A stretch of 64,000 bases of DNA from Lachnospiraceae bacterium (GCA_014804795.1 JAAUZC010000042.1:1-64000), one strand, 5' to 3'. Counted from the stretch's first letter, positions 19,979 through 29,562 are shown. Numbers and translations are program-made. Notes: a model not told the origin generated them from the letters alone.

Positions 19979-20142
19979 GAATAATTACGAACCCAATGAG
20001 GTGAGTAATTATTCGCTACTTCTCGATAGGCGTTTAGGGAACCAGTGCAATTTGTGCAACAAATCGCACTGTGGCGAAAAGCAATGCTTTTCTTTATTGA
20101 GAAGTTTCCCGAGAATTACGAACCCAATGAGGTGAGTAATTA
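19979..20142. repeat. Multi-hairpin element between infA and rpmJ
   Basis: Flanked by two identical 29-base direct repeats (19983-20011 and 20114-20142), each itself a hairpin (GAATAATTAC/GTAATTATTC in the first). Between them ACTTCTCGATA pairs with TATTGAGAAGT as a closing stem, enclosing AGTGC.ATTTGT/ACAAAT.GCACT and GAAAAGC-AAT-GCTTTTC. A multi-branched fold; function unknown. Confidence 0.7.
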
Positions 20143-20175
20143 CGGTAAAATAAGGAAATTTCCCCATAATTATGC

Positions 20176-20204
20176 TTGCATTAGTGGCATGAATATGATA
20201 CAAT
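20176..20204 (+). promoter_or_regulatory. Promoter upstream of rpmJ and the alpha operon
   Basis: TTGCAT (20176-20181), 17-base spacer, TACAAT (20199-20204); identical hexamers to the S10 promoter. It gives rpmJ-rpsM-rpsK-rpsD-rpoA-rplQ an independent transcription start. Confidence 0.85.
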
Positions 20205-20236
20205 GAGAAACGGTCTTTTTGAAAGGAGGGAACACG

Positions 20237-20350
20237 ATGAAAGTTAGATCATCAGTAAAACCGATTTGCGAAAAGTGCAAAGTTATTAAGAGAAAAGGGA
20301 AAATCAGAATAATCTGCGAAAATCCAAAGCATAAACAGGTACAGGGTTAA
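20237..20350 (+). CDS. rpmJ: Ribosomal protein L36, zinc-binding type
   Basis: A 37-residue zinc-ribbon protein with Cys11, Cys14, Cys27 and His32. GAAAGGAGGG lies before the ATG. Confidence 0.97.
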   Translation: MKVRSSVKPICEKCKVIKRKGKIRIICENPKHKQVQG

Positions 20351-20495
20351 GAGCCTGTTCCATGCTGACTCGGTCAGCGTTTACTTTTTGATACCGATAG
20401 GTATTCGGAAAGGCTGGAGATTATTCCGGCTGGCTAGATGTATTCGTTGCTTAGCCCAGTCAATTAGTAACTTAACTGCATAAGGAAATGCTGCG

Positions 20496-20520
20496 AAATA
20501 AATTTGGTGCAAATTTATTT
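20496..20520. promoter_or_regulatory. Perfect hairpin in the rpsM leader
   Basis: AAATAAATTT-GGTGC-AAATTTATTT, a 10-bp perfect stem, within the 222-base rpmJ-rpsM spacer and about 50 bases before the rpsM start. Possibly part of a translational control site of the alpha operon; inference only. Confidence 0.45.
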
Positions 20521-20572
20521 CTTTGCAATTCCCGGCAAATCCAAAGAAACAAAGAAAGTGGAGGAAAATGGA

Positions 20573-20941
20573 ATGGCTCGTATTTCAGGTGTAGACTTAC
20601 CCAGAGACAAACGTGTCGAGATCGGACTTACCTATATTTATGGTATTGGACGTGTGAGTGCAACAAAAATCTGTGAGGCGGCAAAGGTAAATCCTGATAC
20701 CCGTTGTCGTGACCTGACGGATGAAGAAGTAAAGAAGATCAGTGAAGTGATTGATGCAGATTATATGGTAGAAGGTGATTTGAGAAGAGAGATCGCCCTG
20801 AATATCAAGAGACTGCAGGAAATCGGATGCTATCGTGGTATCCGTCACAGAAAAGGGCTTCCTGTACGTGGTCAGAATACAAAGACCAATGCAAGAACAA
20901 GAAAAGGACCCAAGAGAACCGTGGCGAATAAGAAAAAGTAA
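20573..20941 (+). CDS. rpsM: Ribosomal protein S13
   Basis: A 122-residue small-subunit head protein that touches tRNA. The start is [14 protein letters not shown] at ATG 20573, after GTGGAGGAA; the frame extends upstream but is not coding there. C-terminal basic tail [16 protein letters not shown] is typical. Confidence 0.97.
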   Translation: MARISGVDLPRDKRVEIGLTYIYGIGRVSATKICEAAKVNPDTRCRDLTDEEVKKISEVIDADYMVEGDLRREIALNIKRLQEIGCYRGIRHRKGLPVRGQNTKTNARTRKGPKRTVANKKK

Positions 20942-21040
20942 CGCGTTGAAAGCGTAAGGTTCTCTTTGAGAACACGTAGCAAATAAGAAGAAGTAATAAA
21001 AATGCAAATGCATATTAAAAAGAAAGTAGGTTAGTTTAAA

Positions 21041-21439
21041 ATGGCAAAAAAAGTCGCAGCAAAAAAGGTAACAAAAAGACGTGTCAAGAAAAACGTTGAA
21101 CATGGACAGGCACATATCCAGTCTTCCTTTAATAATACGATCGTCACACTGACGGATACAGAAGGAAACGCGCTTAGCTGGGCAAGTGCCGGTGGTCTTG
21201 GTTTTAGAGGTTCAAGGAAATCTACTCCGTATGCAGCACAGATGGCTTCAGAAACAGCAACAAAGGCAGCGCTTGTGCATGGCCTGAAGAAGGTTGATGT
21301 TTTTGTAAAGGGACCCGGTTCAGGACGTGAAGCAGCAATCCGCGCGCTTCAGGCATGTGGACTGGAAGTGCTGAGCATCCGTGACGTAACTCCGGTTCCT
21401 CATAATGGATGCCGTCCGCCCAAGCGCCGTCGTGTATAG
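21041..21439 (+). CDS. rpsK: Ribosomal protein S11
   Basis: A 132-residue platform protein. [15 protein letters not shown] and the C-terminal [17 protein letters not shown] are diagnostic. The SD is weak (AAAGTAGG, about 14 bases upstream). Confidence 0.97.
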   Translation: MAKKVAAKKVTKRRVKKNVEHGQAHIQSSFNNTIVTLTDTEGNALSWASAGGLGFRGSRKSTPYAAQMASETATKAALVHGLKKVDVFVKGPGSGREAAIRALQACGLEVLSIRDVTPVPHNGCRPPKRRRV

Positions 21440-21440
21440 T

Positions 21441-21600
21441 GTGAAAAATAAATTTTTCACGGACGAATTTATTCGTCTTGTAAATATTGTGCCTGCAGCC
21501 CAAAGTTTACAGGCTGTTGAAAAGGCAAATTATGTTGAGCGTTGGAAGAATGTACGAAAATGCGTATTGTAAACAATGTATAGAAAGCGAGGAAAATAAT
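21441..21600 (+). promoter_or_regulatory. rpsD leader with two perfect hairpins
   Basis: GTGAAAAAT-AA-ATTTTTCAC (21441-21460) is followed at once by GACGAA-TTTA-TTCGTC (21462-21477), then GCCTG/CAGGC. S4 is a known autorepressor of its own mRNA in Firmicutes, so this 160-base leader could be the S4 binding site; not demonstrated. Confidence 0.5.
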
Positions 21601-21603
21601 TAA

Positions 21604-22197
21604 ATGGCAGTAAACAGAGTACCGGTACTGAAAAGATGTCGTTCCCTGGAGCTTGATCCGACTTTTCTGGGATATGATAAAAAATCAAAGAGGAAATCTC
21701 CCAGAGCGGGAAAGAAGATGAGTGAATATGCACTGCAGATGCGTGCAAAACAGCAGGCTAAGTTCATTTATGGCGTTTTAGAGAAACCTTTCAGAAATTA
21801 CTATAATAAAGCTGAGAGAATGAAAGGCCGTACAGGTGAAAACCTGATGATCCTGTTGGAGAGACGGTTAGACAGCGTAATATTCAGAATGGGTTTTGCA
21901 AGAACAAGAAGAGAGGCAAGACAGATTGTCGGTCATCAGCATGTTCTTGTGAACGGTAAACCTGTGCAGATTCCGTCTTATCTGGTAAGCGCTGGTGATA
22001 CAGTTGAGATTAGAGAGAAATCCAGAGAATTACAGAGATATAAAGATATTGTAGAGGTTACAGGGGGAAGACTTACTCCGGAATGGATGGAGGTAGATCT
22101 GGATGCCCTGAAAGGCACTATTAAAGCACTTCCTACAAGAGAAATGATAGACGTACCTGTTGATGAAATGGCTATCGTCGAGTTGTATTCCAAATAA
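21604..22197 (+). CDS. rpsD: Ribosomal protein S4
   Basis: A 197-residue primary 16S binder with an S4 RNA-binding domain near 90-150 ([20 protein letters not shown]). Within the alpha operon between rpsK and rpoA. No N-terminal zinc cysteines beyond one Cys, so it is the zinc-free form. Confidence 0.97.
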   Translation: MAVNRVPVLKRCRSLELDPTFLGYDKKSKRKSPRAGKKMSEYALQMRAKQQAKFIYGVLEKPFRNYYNKAERMKGRTGENLMILLERRLDSVIFRMGFARTRREARQIVGHQHVLVNGKPVQIPSYLVSAGDTVEIREKSRELQRYKDIVEVTGGRLTPEWMEVDLDALKGTIKALPTREMIDVPVDEMAIVELYSK

Positions 22198-22223
22198 TTT
22201 CGCATAAAAGGAGGGTGTTTACT

Positions 22224-23183
22224 GTGTTTGATTTTGAAAGACCTAATATTGAGGTTGTAGAAATCTCAGACGATAAAAAGTATGGCAAATTAGTTGTAGA
22301 GCCTTTAGAAAGAGGTTATGGTATTACACTTGGTAACTCTCTCAGAAGAATTATGCTTTCTTCCCTGCCTGGTACGGCTGTAAGCCAGGTGAAGTTTGAT
22401 GGTGTGCTGCATGAATTTACGACGATAGAGGGCGTAAAAGAAGACGTGACAGAAATCATCATGAACATTAAGAGCCTTGCAATTAAAAATAACAGCGAGA
22501 GCAATGAACCCAAGACAGCATACATTGATTATCAGGGCGATGGCGTTATCCACGCTTCCGATATTCAGGTGGATCAGGATATTGAGATCATGAATCCCGA
22601 TCAGGTTATTGCAACTTTAAGCGGCGGGAAAGATTCTAAACTGTATGTGGAACTGACGATTACAAAGGGCAGGGGCTATGTAGGCGCTGACAAGAATAAG
22701 AGCAGCGATATGTCTATCGGCGTTATTGCGGTAGATTCCATCTATACGCCTGTGGAACGTGTCAATGTAACTGTGGAAAATACGCGTGTCGGCCAGATGA
22801 CAGACTATGATAAGCTGACAATGGATGTTTACACAGACGGAACGCTCGCGCCGGATGAGGCTGTGAGCCTTGCGGCAAAGGTACTTAGCGAGCATTTGAG
22901 CTTTTTCATTGATCTTTCTGAAAATGCAAAATCCGCGGAAGTTATGGTGGAAAAGGAAGATGATGAAAAAGGCAAAGTTCTGGAGATGAGCATTGATGAA
23001 TTGGAACTTTCTGTTCGTTCCTACAACTGCTTAAAACGTGCAGGTATCAATACAGTGGAAGAGCTGACAAATAAGACTTCTGAGGATATGATGAAAGTTC
23101 GAAATCTCGGACGGAAATCTTTGGAAGAAGTGTTGGCAAAACTGAAAGAGTTGGGACTTCAGTTAAATCCCAGCGAAGAATGA
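22224..23183 (+). CDS. rpoA: RNA polymerase alpha subunit
   Basis: A 319-residue subunit: N-terminal dimerisation domain ([19 protein letters not shown]) and C-terminal domain binding UP elements and activators ([28 protein letters not shown]). Two in-frame GTG codons exist; GTG 22224 lies 9 bases after AGGAGG, whereas GTG 22215 abuts it, so 22224 is chosen. Confidence 0.96.
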   Translation: MFDFERPNIEVVEISDDKKYGKLVVEPLERGYGITLGNSLRRIMLSSLPGTAVSQVKFDGVLHEFTTIEGVKEDVTEIIMNIKSLAIKNNSESNEPKTAYIDYQGDGVIHASDIQVDQDIEIMNPDQVIATLSGGKDSKLYVELTITKGRGYVGADKNKSSDMSIGVIAVDSIYTPVERVNVTVENTRVGQMTDYDKLTMDVYTDGTLAPDEAVSLAAKVLSEHLSFFIDLSENAKSAEVMVEKEDDEKGKVLEMSIDELELSVRSYNCLKRAGINTVEELTNKTSEDMMKVRNLGRKSLEEVLAKLKELGLQLNPSEE

Positions 23184-23385
23184 GGGACAGCGAAGCTGTC
23201 CACTGCTTCTCAATATGCGCAGGCAGATTGAGAAGGTCCCGTGTTAAGTGGGGAGGAACAGTAAGCATATCCGGTAAGCCCAAAGCGCGCGGATGTGTTT
23301 TCATAAATGGTAACCAATAATATTCCGGTAAGTAAGCCCGATGTGCGTTGCCGGAATCATCCATTCGATATGAAAGGAGCCTGTT
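23184..23385. promoter_or_regulatory. Structured spacer between rpoA and rplQ
   Basis: GGACAGC-GAA-GCTGTCC competes with GGGAC/GTCCC, and CTTCTCAAT pairs with ATTGAGAAG. Further on ATTCCGG pairs with CCGGAAT, and the segment TCCGGTAAG occurs twice. The GCGAAGC loop recalls the family A repeats. No gene seen. Confidence 0.5.
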
Positions 23386-23922
23386 ATGGCAAAATACAGA
23401 AAACTTGGCAGAACAAGCAGCCAGAGAAAAGCACTGCTCAGAAATCAGACAACAGCGCTTTTATATCACGGCAAGATCATTACAACCGAAGCAAGAGCAA
23501 AAGAAGTCCGTAAGATGGCAGAACATGTTATTACTTTGGCTGTAAAGGAAAAAGATAATTTTGAGACCGTAAAGGTAAAAACAAAAGTTGCCCGCAGGGA
23601 CAAAGACGGCAAGAGAGTAAAAGAGGTTGTTGACGGCAAGAAAGTAACAGTTTTTGATGAAGTGGAAAAAGAGATCAAGAAAGATCTGCCGTCCAGACAG
23701 CATGCAAGACGCCAGATGATGAAAGTGCTTCTTCCTGTGACGGAAGTACCGACTACTCCCGCAGGACGTAAGAAAAATACAAAAGAAATCAACATGGGCA
23801 ATTGGATGTTTGATGAAGTTGCACCGAAATATGCTAACCGTAAGGGCGGTTACACGAGAATCGTGAAGATCGGTCCCCGTAAAGGTGATGCAGCGATGCA
23901 GGTAGTATTAGAGTTAGTATAA
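23386..23922 (+). CDS. rplQ: Ribosomal protein L17 with a central insertion
   Basis: A 178-residue large-subunit protein at the tunnel exit. The first 55 residues ([21 protein letters not shown]) and the last 25 ([23 protein letters not shown]) are standard, but about 60 charged residues (roughly 56-140) are inserted in between relative to the usual 115-125-residue protein. Similar long L17 forms occur in Lachnospiraceae. Last gene of the alpha operon. Confidence 0.95.
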   Translation: MAKYRKLGRTSSQRKALLRNQTTALLYHGKIITTEARAKEVRKMAEHVITLAVKEKDNFETVKVKTKVARRDKDGKRVKEVVDGKKVTVFDEVEKEIKKDLPSRQHARRQMMKVLLPVTEVPTTPAGRKKNTKEINMGNWMFDEVAPKYANRKGGYTRIVKIGPRKGDAAMQVVLELV

Positions 23923-23933
23923 AATGATAATTG

Positions 23934-23976
23934 GAAGTCCTGATGCTGTAGAGATACAGGATAAGGACTTCTATTA
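23934..23976 (+). terminator. Terminator of the alpha operon
   Basis: GAAGTCCT pairs with AGGACTTC, with an inner CTGT/ACAG, followed by TATTATAT. The U-tract is weak but the position, 12 bases after rplQ, fits. Confidence 0.6.
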
Positions 23977-24093
23977 TATATGCGAAAGTATATTGATATA
24001 AAAAATGAACAGCGAATATCTGTATAACATAATTGCTGAGGCATAATGGAAGGATATTTGCAAAATGAAAAACTAAGAAAAAGGAGAATGGTT

Positions 24094-25320
24094 ATGAAAG
24101 GAAATGTTGTTGTTGGACAGTCTGGCGGACCTACCGCAGTAATTAACTCTTCTGTTGCAGGCGTATATGCAGCAGCGAAGAAGCTCGGCGTGAACAAAGT
24201 GTATGGTATGGTTCATGGCATCGAAGGTTTTTTAGAGGATAAAATCTGTGATCTGGACGAGTATCTTGCAGATGAAGCAGGTATTGAATTACTGAAGAGA
24301 ACCCCTTCTGCATTTCTTGGTTCCTGTCGGTTTAAAATGCCGAAGATTGAAGGACATGAGGATGTTTATGAAAAGGTTTTTGAGATCATGGAAAAACATG
24401 ATATCGAGTGTCTTTTCTATTGCGGCGGTAATGATTCCATGGATACCGTTAAGATGCTTTCCGATTATGCGGCAGCGCATAATAAGAGCCAGAGATTTGT
24501 AGGTGTACCGAAGACGATCGACAACGATCTTCCTATTACGGATCATTGCCCCGGTTATGGTTCCGCTGCAAAATATATTGCAACATCCATGAAAGAGATT
24601 ATCCGTGACAACGCTTCTTTCGGTGCACAGAAGCCTATTGTATGTATTGTTGAGATCATGGGACGTAATGCAGGCTGGTTGACAGCGGCTGCAGCATTAT
24701 CCCGTGGCAGCGACTGTGAAGGTCCTGACGCAATTTATCTGCCGGAGAAAGTATTCGATATGGATGCTTTTATGGAGAAGGTAAAAGAGCTGGCAGCCAA
24801 GAAGTCATCTGTTGTCATTGCAGTATCTGAAGGCGTTCATATTGCAGATGGCAGATATGTCTGCGAACTTGGCAGGGAAGTAGCTGTAGATGCTTTTGGT
24901 CATAAGCAGATGTCCGGTACAGCAGTTATGCTGGCACAGAAAGTTGCCGAAGAGACAGGCTTAAAGACAAGAGCGATCGAGTTCTCCACACTGCAGAGAG
25001 CAGCAACACACCTTGCTTCCCTGACAGATATCAATGAGGCATTCCAGGTAGGCCATGATGCAGTAGTTGCTGCAAACGAGGGCAAGACCGGTATGATGAT
25101 CACACTTGACAGAAATGGTGATGATCCTTATCAGTGTGGTACAAGCGCTTACGATATCCACGCTATTGCAAATGTGGAGAGAAAAGTGCCTGATGAATGG
25201 ATCACAGCAGATGGTACAAACCTGACAGATGATTATGTGAAGTATGCAAGACCGCTGATCATGGGCGAGCTGTTGCCGCTTTATGTAAATGGTACACCGA
25301 GACATCTGGTGAGAAAATAA
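24094..25320 (+). CDS. pfp: 6-phosphofructokinase, diphosphate-dependent type
   Basis: A 408-residue PFK-fold enzyme phosphorylating fructose 6-phosphate. GGNDS (near 105) has Asp where ATP-PFKs have Gly, and PKTIDNDL carries the Lys of the PPi-using group, so pyrophosphate is the predicted donor; reversible in vivo. The start at 24094 lies 7 bases after AAGGAG (MKGNVVVGQSGG); in-frame ATGs at 24046 and 24088 are less likely. Monocistronic, with its own terminator. Confidence 0.88.
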   Translation: MKGNVVVGQSGGPTAVINSSVAGVYAAAKKLGVNKVYGMVHGIEGFLEDKICDLDEYLADEAGIELLKRTPSAFLGSCRFKMPKIEGHEDVYEKVFEIMEKHDIECLFYCGGNDSMDTVKMLSDYAAAHNKSQRFVGVPKTIDNDLPITDHCPGYGSAAKYIATSMKEIIRDNASFGAQKPIVCIVEIMGRNAGWLTAAAALSRGSDCEGPDAIYLPEKVFDMDAFMEKVKELAAKKSSVVIAVSEGVHIADGRYVCELGREVAVDAFGHKQMSGTAVMLAQKVAEETGLKTRAIEFSTLQRAATHLASLTDINEAFQVGHDAVVAANEGKTGMMITLDRNGDDPYQCGTSAYDIHAIANVERKVPDEWITADGTNLTDDYVKYARPLIMGELLPLYVNGTPRHLVRK

Positions 25321-25345
25321 AGATTGATTAATGTGATTACAAGAT

Positions 25346-25382
25346 GCACCTTGAGGGAGTAGATCTTTCAAGGTGCTTTTGT
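25346..25382 (+). terminator. Terminator after pfp
   Basis: GCACCTTGA pairs perfectly with TCAAGGTGC, followed by TTTTG. Confidence 0.8.
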
Positions 25383-25514
25383 CTCTGAGTCTAATTTGTA
25401 CGCAGCATAACTAATGAAAAACTGTGTAGCGCAGGTAAATCAGATCCGCAGCACAAGGACGGAAATATTTGAAGGATAAAAAGAGCAGATAATTCATTTT
25501 CCATGAGGAATTCT

Positions 25515-26321
25515 ATGTATATCAGAATTTTAGCAGACAATATCACAAAAGACACGCTGCAGGCCGAATGGGGCCTCTCTTTATATATAGAATACAAAGG
25601 GCACCGGATTTTATTGGATGCAGGGACTACGGGAATTTTTGCGGACAACGCACAAAAGCTTGGGATTGATTTAGATGAAATTGAGTTTGCGGTGCTTTCC
25701 CACGCCCATTATGACCATTCGGACGGACTGGAGCGGTTTTTCCGGGAAAACAGGATGGCGAAATGCTATATCCGGAGCTGCTGCAAAGAGGACTGTTATG
25801 ACAGAATAAAAGATAAGTATATCGGAATAAAAAAAGGCATGCTGGAACTCTATGCCGACAGATTTGCCGGAATAGACGGAGATTATGGATTGCTTCCGGG
25901 AGTGACATTGCTGCCGCATAAAACGGAGGGACTTGATAAACTGGGCGAAAAAGCCGGTATGTACCGTTATCGGGAGGAAGTGTGGATACCGGATGATTTT
26001 TCTCATGAGCAGAGCCTTGTGTTTGAAACGGAAAGAGGACTGGTTGTCTGCAACAGCTGCTGTCACGGCGGCGGTGACTGTATTATAGAAGAGGTACAGA
26101 GGACCTATCCAGATAAAAAGATCTATGCTCTGATCGGAGGACTGCATCTGTTTAAGTCTTCGGATGAGGAAGTTTTTAAGATGGCAGAAAGAATCCGGAA
26201 GACGGGGGTGGAGAAACTGTATACCGGACATTGTACCGGAGAGCGGGCGATGGAACTGCTGAAAGAAAAACTGGGTGACATGGCGGTGCAGATTTATACA
26301 GGGATGGAAATAAAGATATGA
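25515..26321 (+). CDS. Metallo-beta-lactamase-fold hydrolase
   Basis: A 268-residue cytoplasmic MBL-fold protein. Metal motif SHAHYDHSDG near residue 60; further ligands in NSCCHGGGD and a TGHCTG motif near the end. The layout resembles the COG1237 group that includes a dihydropterin-linked phosphate synthase of archaea, but the substrate here is unknown. Start ATG 25515 has AGGA 5 bases upstream; ATG 25503 four codons earlier is possible. It is 22 bases ahead of an aldo/keto reductase. Confidence 0.82.
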   Translation: MYIRILADNITKDTLQAEWGLSLYIEYKGHRILLDAGTTGIFADNAQKLGIDLDEIEFAVLSHAHYDHSDGLERFFRENRMAKCYIRSCCKEDCYDRIKDKYIGIKKGMLELYADRFAGIDGDYGLLPGVTLLPHKTEGLDKLGEKAGMYRYREEVWIPDDFSHEQSLVFETERGLVVCNSCCHGGGDCIIEEVQRTYPDKKIYALIGGLHLFKSSDEEVFKMAERIRKTGVEKLYTGHCTGERAMELLKEKLGDMAVQIYTGMEIKI

Positions 26322-26343
26322 GATAAGAGAAAGGAAAAATATC

Positions 26344-27372
26344 ATGGCAAAAGTAACATTGGGGAAAACAGGGATCACCGTAGAGAAAAATGCGTTCGGT
26401 GCGCTGCCGATTCAGCGTATCAGTAAGGAAGAGGCGGTAAAGCTTCTGAGAAAAGCATATGACAGTGGTGTCACTTTTTTTGATACGGCCAGATGGTACA
26501 CCGACAGCGAAGAAAAAGTAGGGGAAGCTTTTGCGGGGATGCGGGAGAAGGTGTATATTGCTACAAAGACAGGTGCAACTACAGCGGAAGAATTCTGGAA
26601 GGACCTGGAAACATCACTGAACAATCTGAGGACGGATCATATTGACCTGTATCAGTTCCATAATCCTGCATTCTGCCCCAAACCCGGTGATGGAAGCGGG
26701 CTTTATGAGGCGATGCTGGAAGCGAAAGAAAAAGGCATGATCCGGCATATCGGCATTACGAATCACAGACTGACTGTGGCAAAAGAAGCGATAGAGAGCG
26801 GTCTGTATGAGACGCTGCAGTTCCCGTTCTGCTATCTGGCAACAGAAAAAGATCTGGAGCTGGTGGAGGCCTGCAAAGAGGCCGATATGGGATTTATCGC
26901 GATGAAAGCATTATCCGGCGGACTGATCACCAATTCGGCTGCGGCTTATGCGTATCTGGCACAGTTTGACAATGTACTGCCGATCTGGGGCGTACAGAGG
27001 GAAAGAGAACTGGATGAATTTCTATCTTATATAGAAAATCCGCCTGTGATGACGGAGGAGATCAAAGCGCTGATTGAAAAAGACAGAAGCGAACTGCTCG
27101 GTGAGTTCTGCCGCGGCTGCGGGTATTGCATGCCCTGTCCGGTGGATATCGAGATCAATAACAGTGCACGCATGAGCCTGATGCTGCGCAGGGCGCCTTC
27201 TGAGGCATGGCTGACCCCTGCATGGCAGGAGAAAATGAAACGGATTGAAAATTGTCTGCACTGCGGAAAATGTAAGTCGAAATGTCCTTACGGATTAGAT
27301 ACGCCGGCATTGCTTCAAAAAAACTATGAAGATTACCGGGAGATTCTGGCAGGAAGAGAAAAAGTAAATTGA
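26344..27372 (+). CDS. Aldo/keto reductase with C-terminal ferredoxin domain
   Basis: A 342-residue protein. The AKR barrel shows the catalytic tetrad: Asp in FFDTAR, Tyr in ARWYTD, Lys in ATKTG, His in QFHNP. The C-terminus has two 4Fe-4S-type motifs (CRGCGYCMPCP near 257 and CLHCGKCKSKCP near 302). Such fusions are common in anaerobes and likely couple carbonyl reduction to an electron carrier; the substrate is unknown. AGAAAGG precedes the ATG; probably cotranscribed with the MBL-fold gene. Confidence 0.9.
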   Translation: MAKVTLGKTGITVEKNAFGALPIQRISKEEAVKLLRKAYDSGVTFFDTARWYTDSEEKVGEAFAGMREKVYIATKTGATTAEEFWKDLETSLNNLRTDHIDLYQFHNPAFCPKPGDGSGLYEAMLEAKEKGMIRHIGITNHRLTVAKEAIESGLYETLQFPFCYLATEKDLELVEACKEADMGFIAMKALSGGLITNSAAAYAYLAQFDNVLPIWGVQRERELDEFLSYIENPPVMTEEIKALIEKDRSELLGEFCRGCGYCMPCPVDIEINNSARMSLMLRRAPSEAWLTPAWQEKMKRIENCLHCGKCKSKCPYGLDTPALLQKNYEDYREILAGREKVN

Positions 27373-27375
27373 TGA

Positions 27376-27413
27376 AAAACGGCACAGCGGATCAAAGCCC
27401 TGTGCCGTTTTTA
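27376..27413 (+). terminator. Terminator after the aldo/keto reductase
   Basis: AAAACGGCACAG / CTGTGCCGTTTT, a 12-bp perfect stem followed by T residues. Confidence 0.88.
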
Positions 27414-27491
27414 TGTCGTGAGAGTAAATAAAAAATATCCGCACATTCTATGCGGTGAAAACGTTATACATTATGAAGGGAGGTTTCGCAA

Positions 27492-27956
27492 ATGGCGGAA
27501 GATATCAGGGATACTTATGACAGGATCTACCGTTACTGCTTTTACAGAATAAGAAATTCCGCCGCTGCGGAGGACATCACGCAGGAAGCTTTTCTCAGGT
27601 ATTTTGCGCAGAGTACCGGAATAAGGCGGGGAGAGGATATGGCATATCTTTATACGATCACTAAAAACCTCTGTGTTGATCATTTTCGGAAAAAGCAATA
27701 CGACGAAATCCCTGAAGAGTATCCCGGGGAAGAGTTTTCTGAGAAGAGCGAGACAAAAATTGCGGTGAGAGCCGCTTTGGAGAAACTGGAAGAAGAGCAA
27801 AAAGAGGTTATTCTGCTCAGGTATCCGGGCGGTCTTTCGGTAAATGAAACGGCGGAAGCAATGGGAATATCAAGATTTGCGGTGTATCGTCTGGAGCGGT
27901 CGGCTTTGAGCGAAATGAAAAAATATCTGAAAGGAGCGTTTGGACATGAGAATTAA
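27492..27956 (+). CDS. ECF-type RNA polymerase sigma factor
   Basis: A 154-residue sigma-70 family protein with region 2 (RIYRYCFYRIRNSAAAEDITQEAF) and region 4 (QKEVILLRYPGGLSVNETAEAMGIS), and no region 3. AAGGGAGG lies before the ATG. It begins an operon with a membrane protein and an ABC transporter, which it likely controls. The next gene starts 11 bases before its stop. Confidence 0.93.
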   Translation: MAEDIRDTYDRIYRYCFYRIRNSAAAEDITQEAFLRYFAQSTGIRRGEDMAYLYTITKNLCVDHFRKKQYDEIPEEYPGEEFSEKSETKIAVRAALEKLEEEQKEVILLRYPGGLSVNETAEAMGISRFAVYRLERSALSEMKKYLKGAFGHEN

Positions 27957-28656
27957 ACTGAAACGGGAGCTGCGGGAAGCTTTTGCTCTTCCGAAACCAA
28001 AGGGCAGGGATGCATTCTTAGCGGCAATACCCTATCCAAAACTGTCATATTCCGAATTTGTTTTTTCACAGATAGGTTATATACGCAAAAAAATATGGAT
28101 CATTTCAGGCATTATTCTGCTTGGGGCGATCGGCACAGTCTGCGTGATTCCCGAAAGCGGCGTGATGCTTGTCTGGATCACATCTGCCTTTGTTCCGTTT
28201 CTGGCAATGGCAACGGCAGCGGAAATCCACCGTTCAAACATTTTTGGAATGTCTGAAATAGAAGCGGGGTGCAGGTTTGCGCTGCCGCGGATCGTGGGGG
28301 CAAGAATGCTCATTACGGGGATCTGCAATTTTGTGGTGATAGCCTCTGTAACGATCATTGCGGGAATATTTTCTCCTTTCGGAATCGTGAGATCGGCACT
28401 GTATATTCTTACGCCCTATGTTTCCGTATGCGGTATTTCTCTTGTTATTTTTGACAGGGCGGAAAGAGAAAACGGCGCTTATTTAAGCGCGGCCGTGGCA
28501 CTGGGAGTAAGCATTGTGGGGGTGCTTGGCTGCGAGAGAGGATTTTACGGGGAAAGGCTGGCGGATACTTTTATGATAACGGTCTGTGCGGCGGGGATAC
28601 TTCTGGCTGCTTATCAAATGAAGAAAATATGTAACAGTGCTGCCCTGAACATGTAA
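27946..28656 (+). CDS. Membrane protein of the sigma/ABC operon
   Basis: A 236-residue protein with a charged N-terminal segment (about 45 residues, cytoplasmic) and six predicted membrane helices. No enzyme motif. Its place after the ECF sigma factor suggests an anti-sigma or sensor role; the short N-terminal part could bind the sigma factor. Not recognised as a named family. ATG 27946 lies 9 bases after AAGGAG; an in-frame TTG at 27940 is too close. Confidence 0.75.
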   Translation: MRIKLKRELREAFALPKPKGRDAFLAAIPYPKLSYSEFVFSQIGYIRKKIWIISGIILLGAIGTVCVIPESGVMLVWITSAFVPFLAMATAAEIHRSNIFGMSEIEAGCRFALPRIVGARMLITGICNFVVIASVTIIAGIFSPFGIVRSALYILTPYVSVCGISLVIFDRAERENGAYLSAAVALGVSIVGVLGCERGFYGERLADTFMITVCAAGILLAAYQMKKICNSAALNM

Positions 28657-28689
28657 ATTTAACGGAAATACCGGTGAGAAAGGAAGTTT

Positions 28690-29562
28690 ATGATGGAATT
28701 AAAGATTGACCGCGTTACAAAAAATTACGGCAGCAAAATAGCCTGTGACAGGATTTCCATGACGCTTGGCAAGGGGATTTACGGACTATTAGGAGCAAAC
28801 GGCGCAGGAAAAACGACGCTTATGAGGATGATGTGCGGCGTTTTGAATCCCACATCGGGCACGATCTCCTATGACGGAATTGACGTTTCCCGTGAGGAAT
28901 ACCGCGATCATCTCGGGTATCTGCCGCAGGATTTCGGCTATTACCCGGAGTTTACGGCACAGGATTTTATGATGTATGTTGCCGCATTAAAAGGCATGCC
29001 GAAAAGCAGGGCAAAAGTCAAAACAGCGGAACTGCTGGAAATGGTATCCTTAAAAAATGAAGCAAAAAAGAGGATAAAAACCTTTTCGGGGGGAATGAAG
29101 CAGCGTCTGGGTATTGCACAGGCTTTGCTTAACGATCCGAAGATACTGGTGTTGGATGAACCGACTGCAGGACTTGACCCGAAGGAGCGGATAAAGTTCC
29201 GCAACATTATTTCCCGGATGGGAGCGGACAGGATCATACTGCTCTCGACACATATTGTTTCCGATATTGAACACATTGCCGATACGATTCTGGTGATGAA
29301 AAACGGCCAGCTTATCCACAATGGTTCGCTGGAGGAAATTATCTCGGTGATCAGGGGCAAGGTATGGGAGTGCACTGTTACACAGAAAGCAGCGGATGAA
29401 CTTACCGCGAATTATCCGGTCATCAACACAAGGAATGCGGGGGACGACGTCTTTCTGCGGATGGTGTGCGACGAAAAGCCCTGTGAGAACGCGGAAAACG
29501 CGGAAGCGGCGCTGGAGGATCTGTATCTTTACTATTTCAGCGGGGAGGAGAATGGCAGATGA
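28690..29562 (+). CDS. ABC transporter ATP-binding protein
   Basis: A 290-residue ATPase: Walker A GANGAGKT (35-42), Q-loop in LPQDFGYY, signature FSGGMKQRLG, Walker B VLDEPTAGLDP and the switch His in STHIVSD. Of the type found in antimicrobial-peptide efflux and resistance systems. Starts with ATGATG. Its end overlaps the permease start (ATGA). Confidence 0.93.
   Translation: MMELKIDRVTKNYGSKIACDRISMTLGKGIYGLLGANGAGKTTLMRMMCGVLNPTSGTISYDGIDVSREEYRDHLGYLPQDFGYYPEFTAQDFMMYVAALKGMPKSRAKVKTAELLEMVSLKNEAKKRIKTFSGGMKQRLGIAQALLNDPKILVLDEPTAGLDPKERIKFRNIISRMGADRIILLSTHIVSDIEHIADTILVMKNGQLIHNGSLEEIISVIRGKVWECTVTQKAADELTANYPVINTRNAGDDVFLRMVCDEKPCENAENAEAALEDLYLYYFSGEENGR

Noticed and set aside
27455..27470. 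Second LacI-type operator (GAAAACGTTAT) before the ECF sigma gene
   Set aside because: Only half of the palindrome is present.
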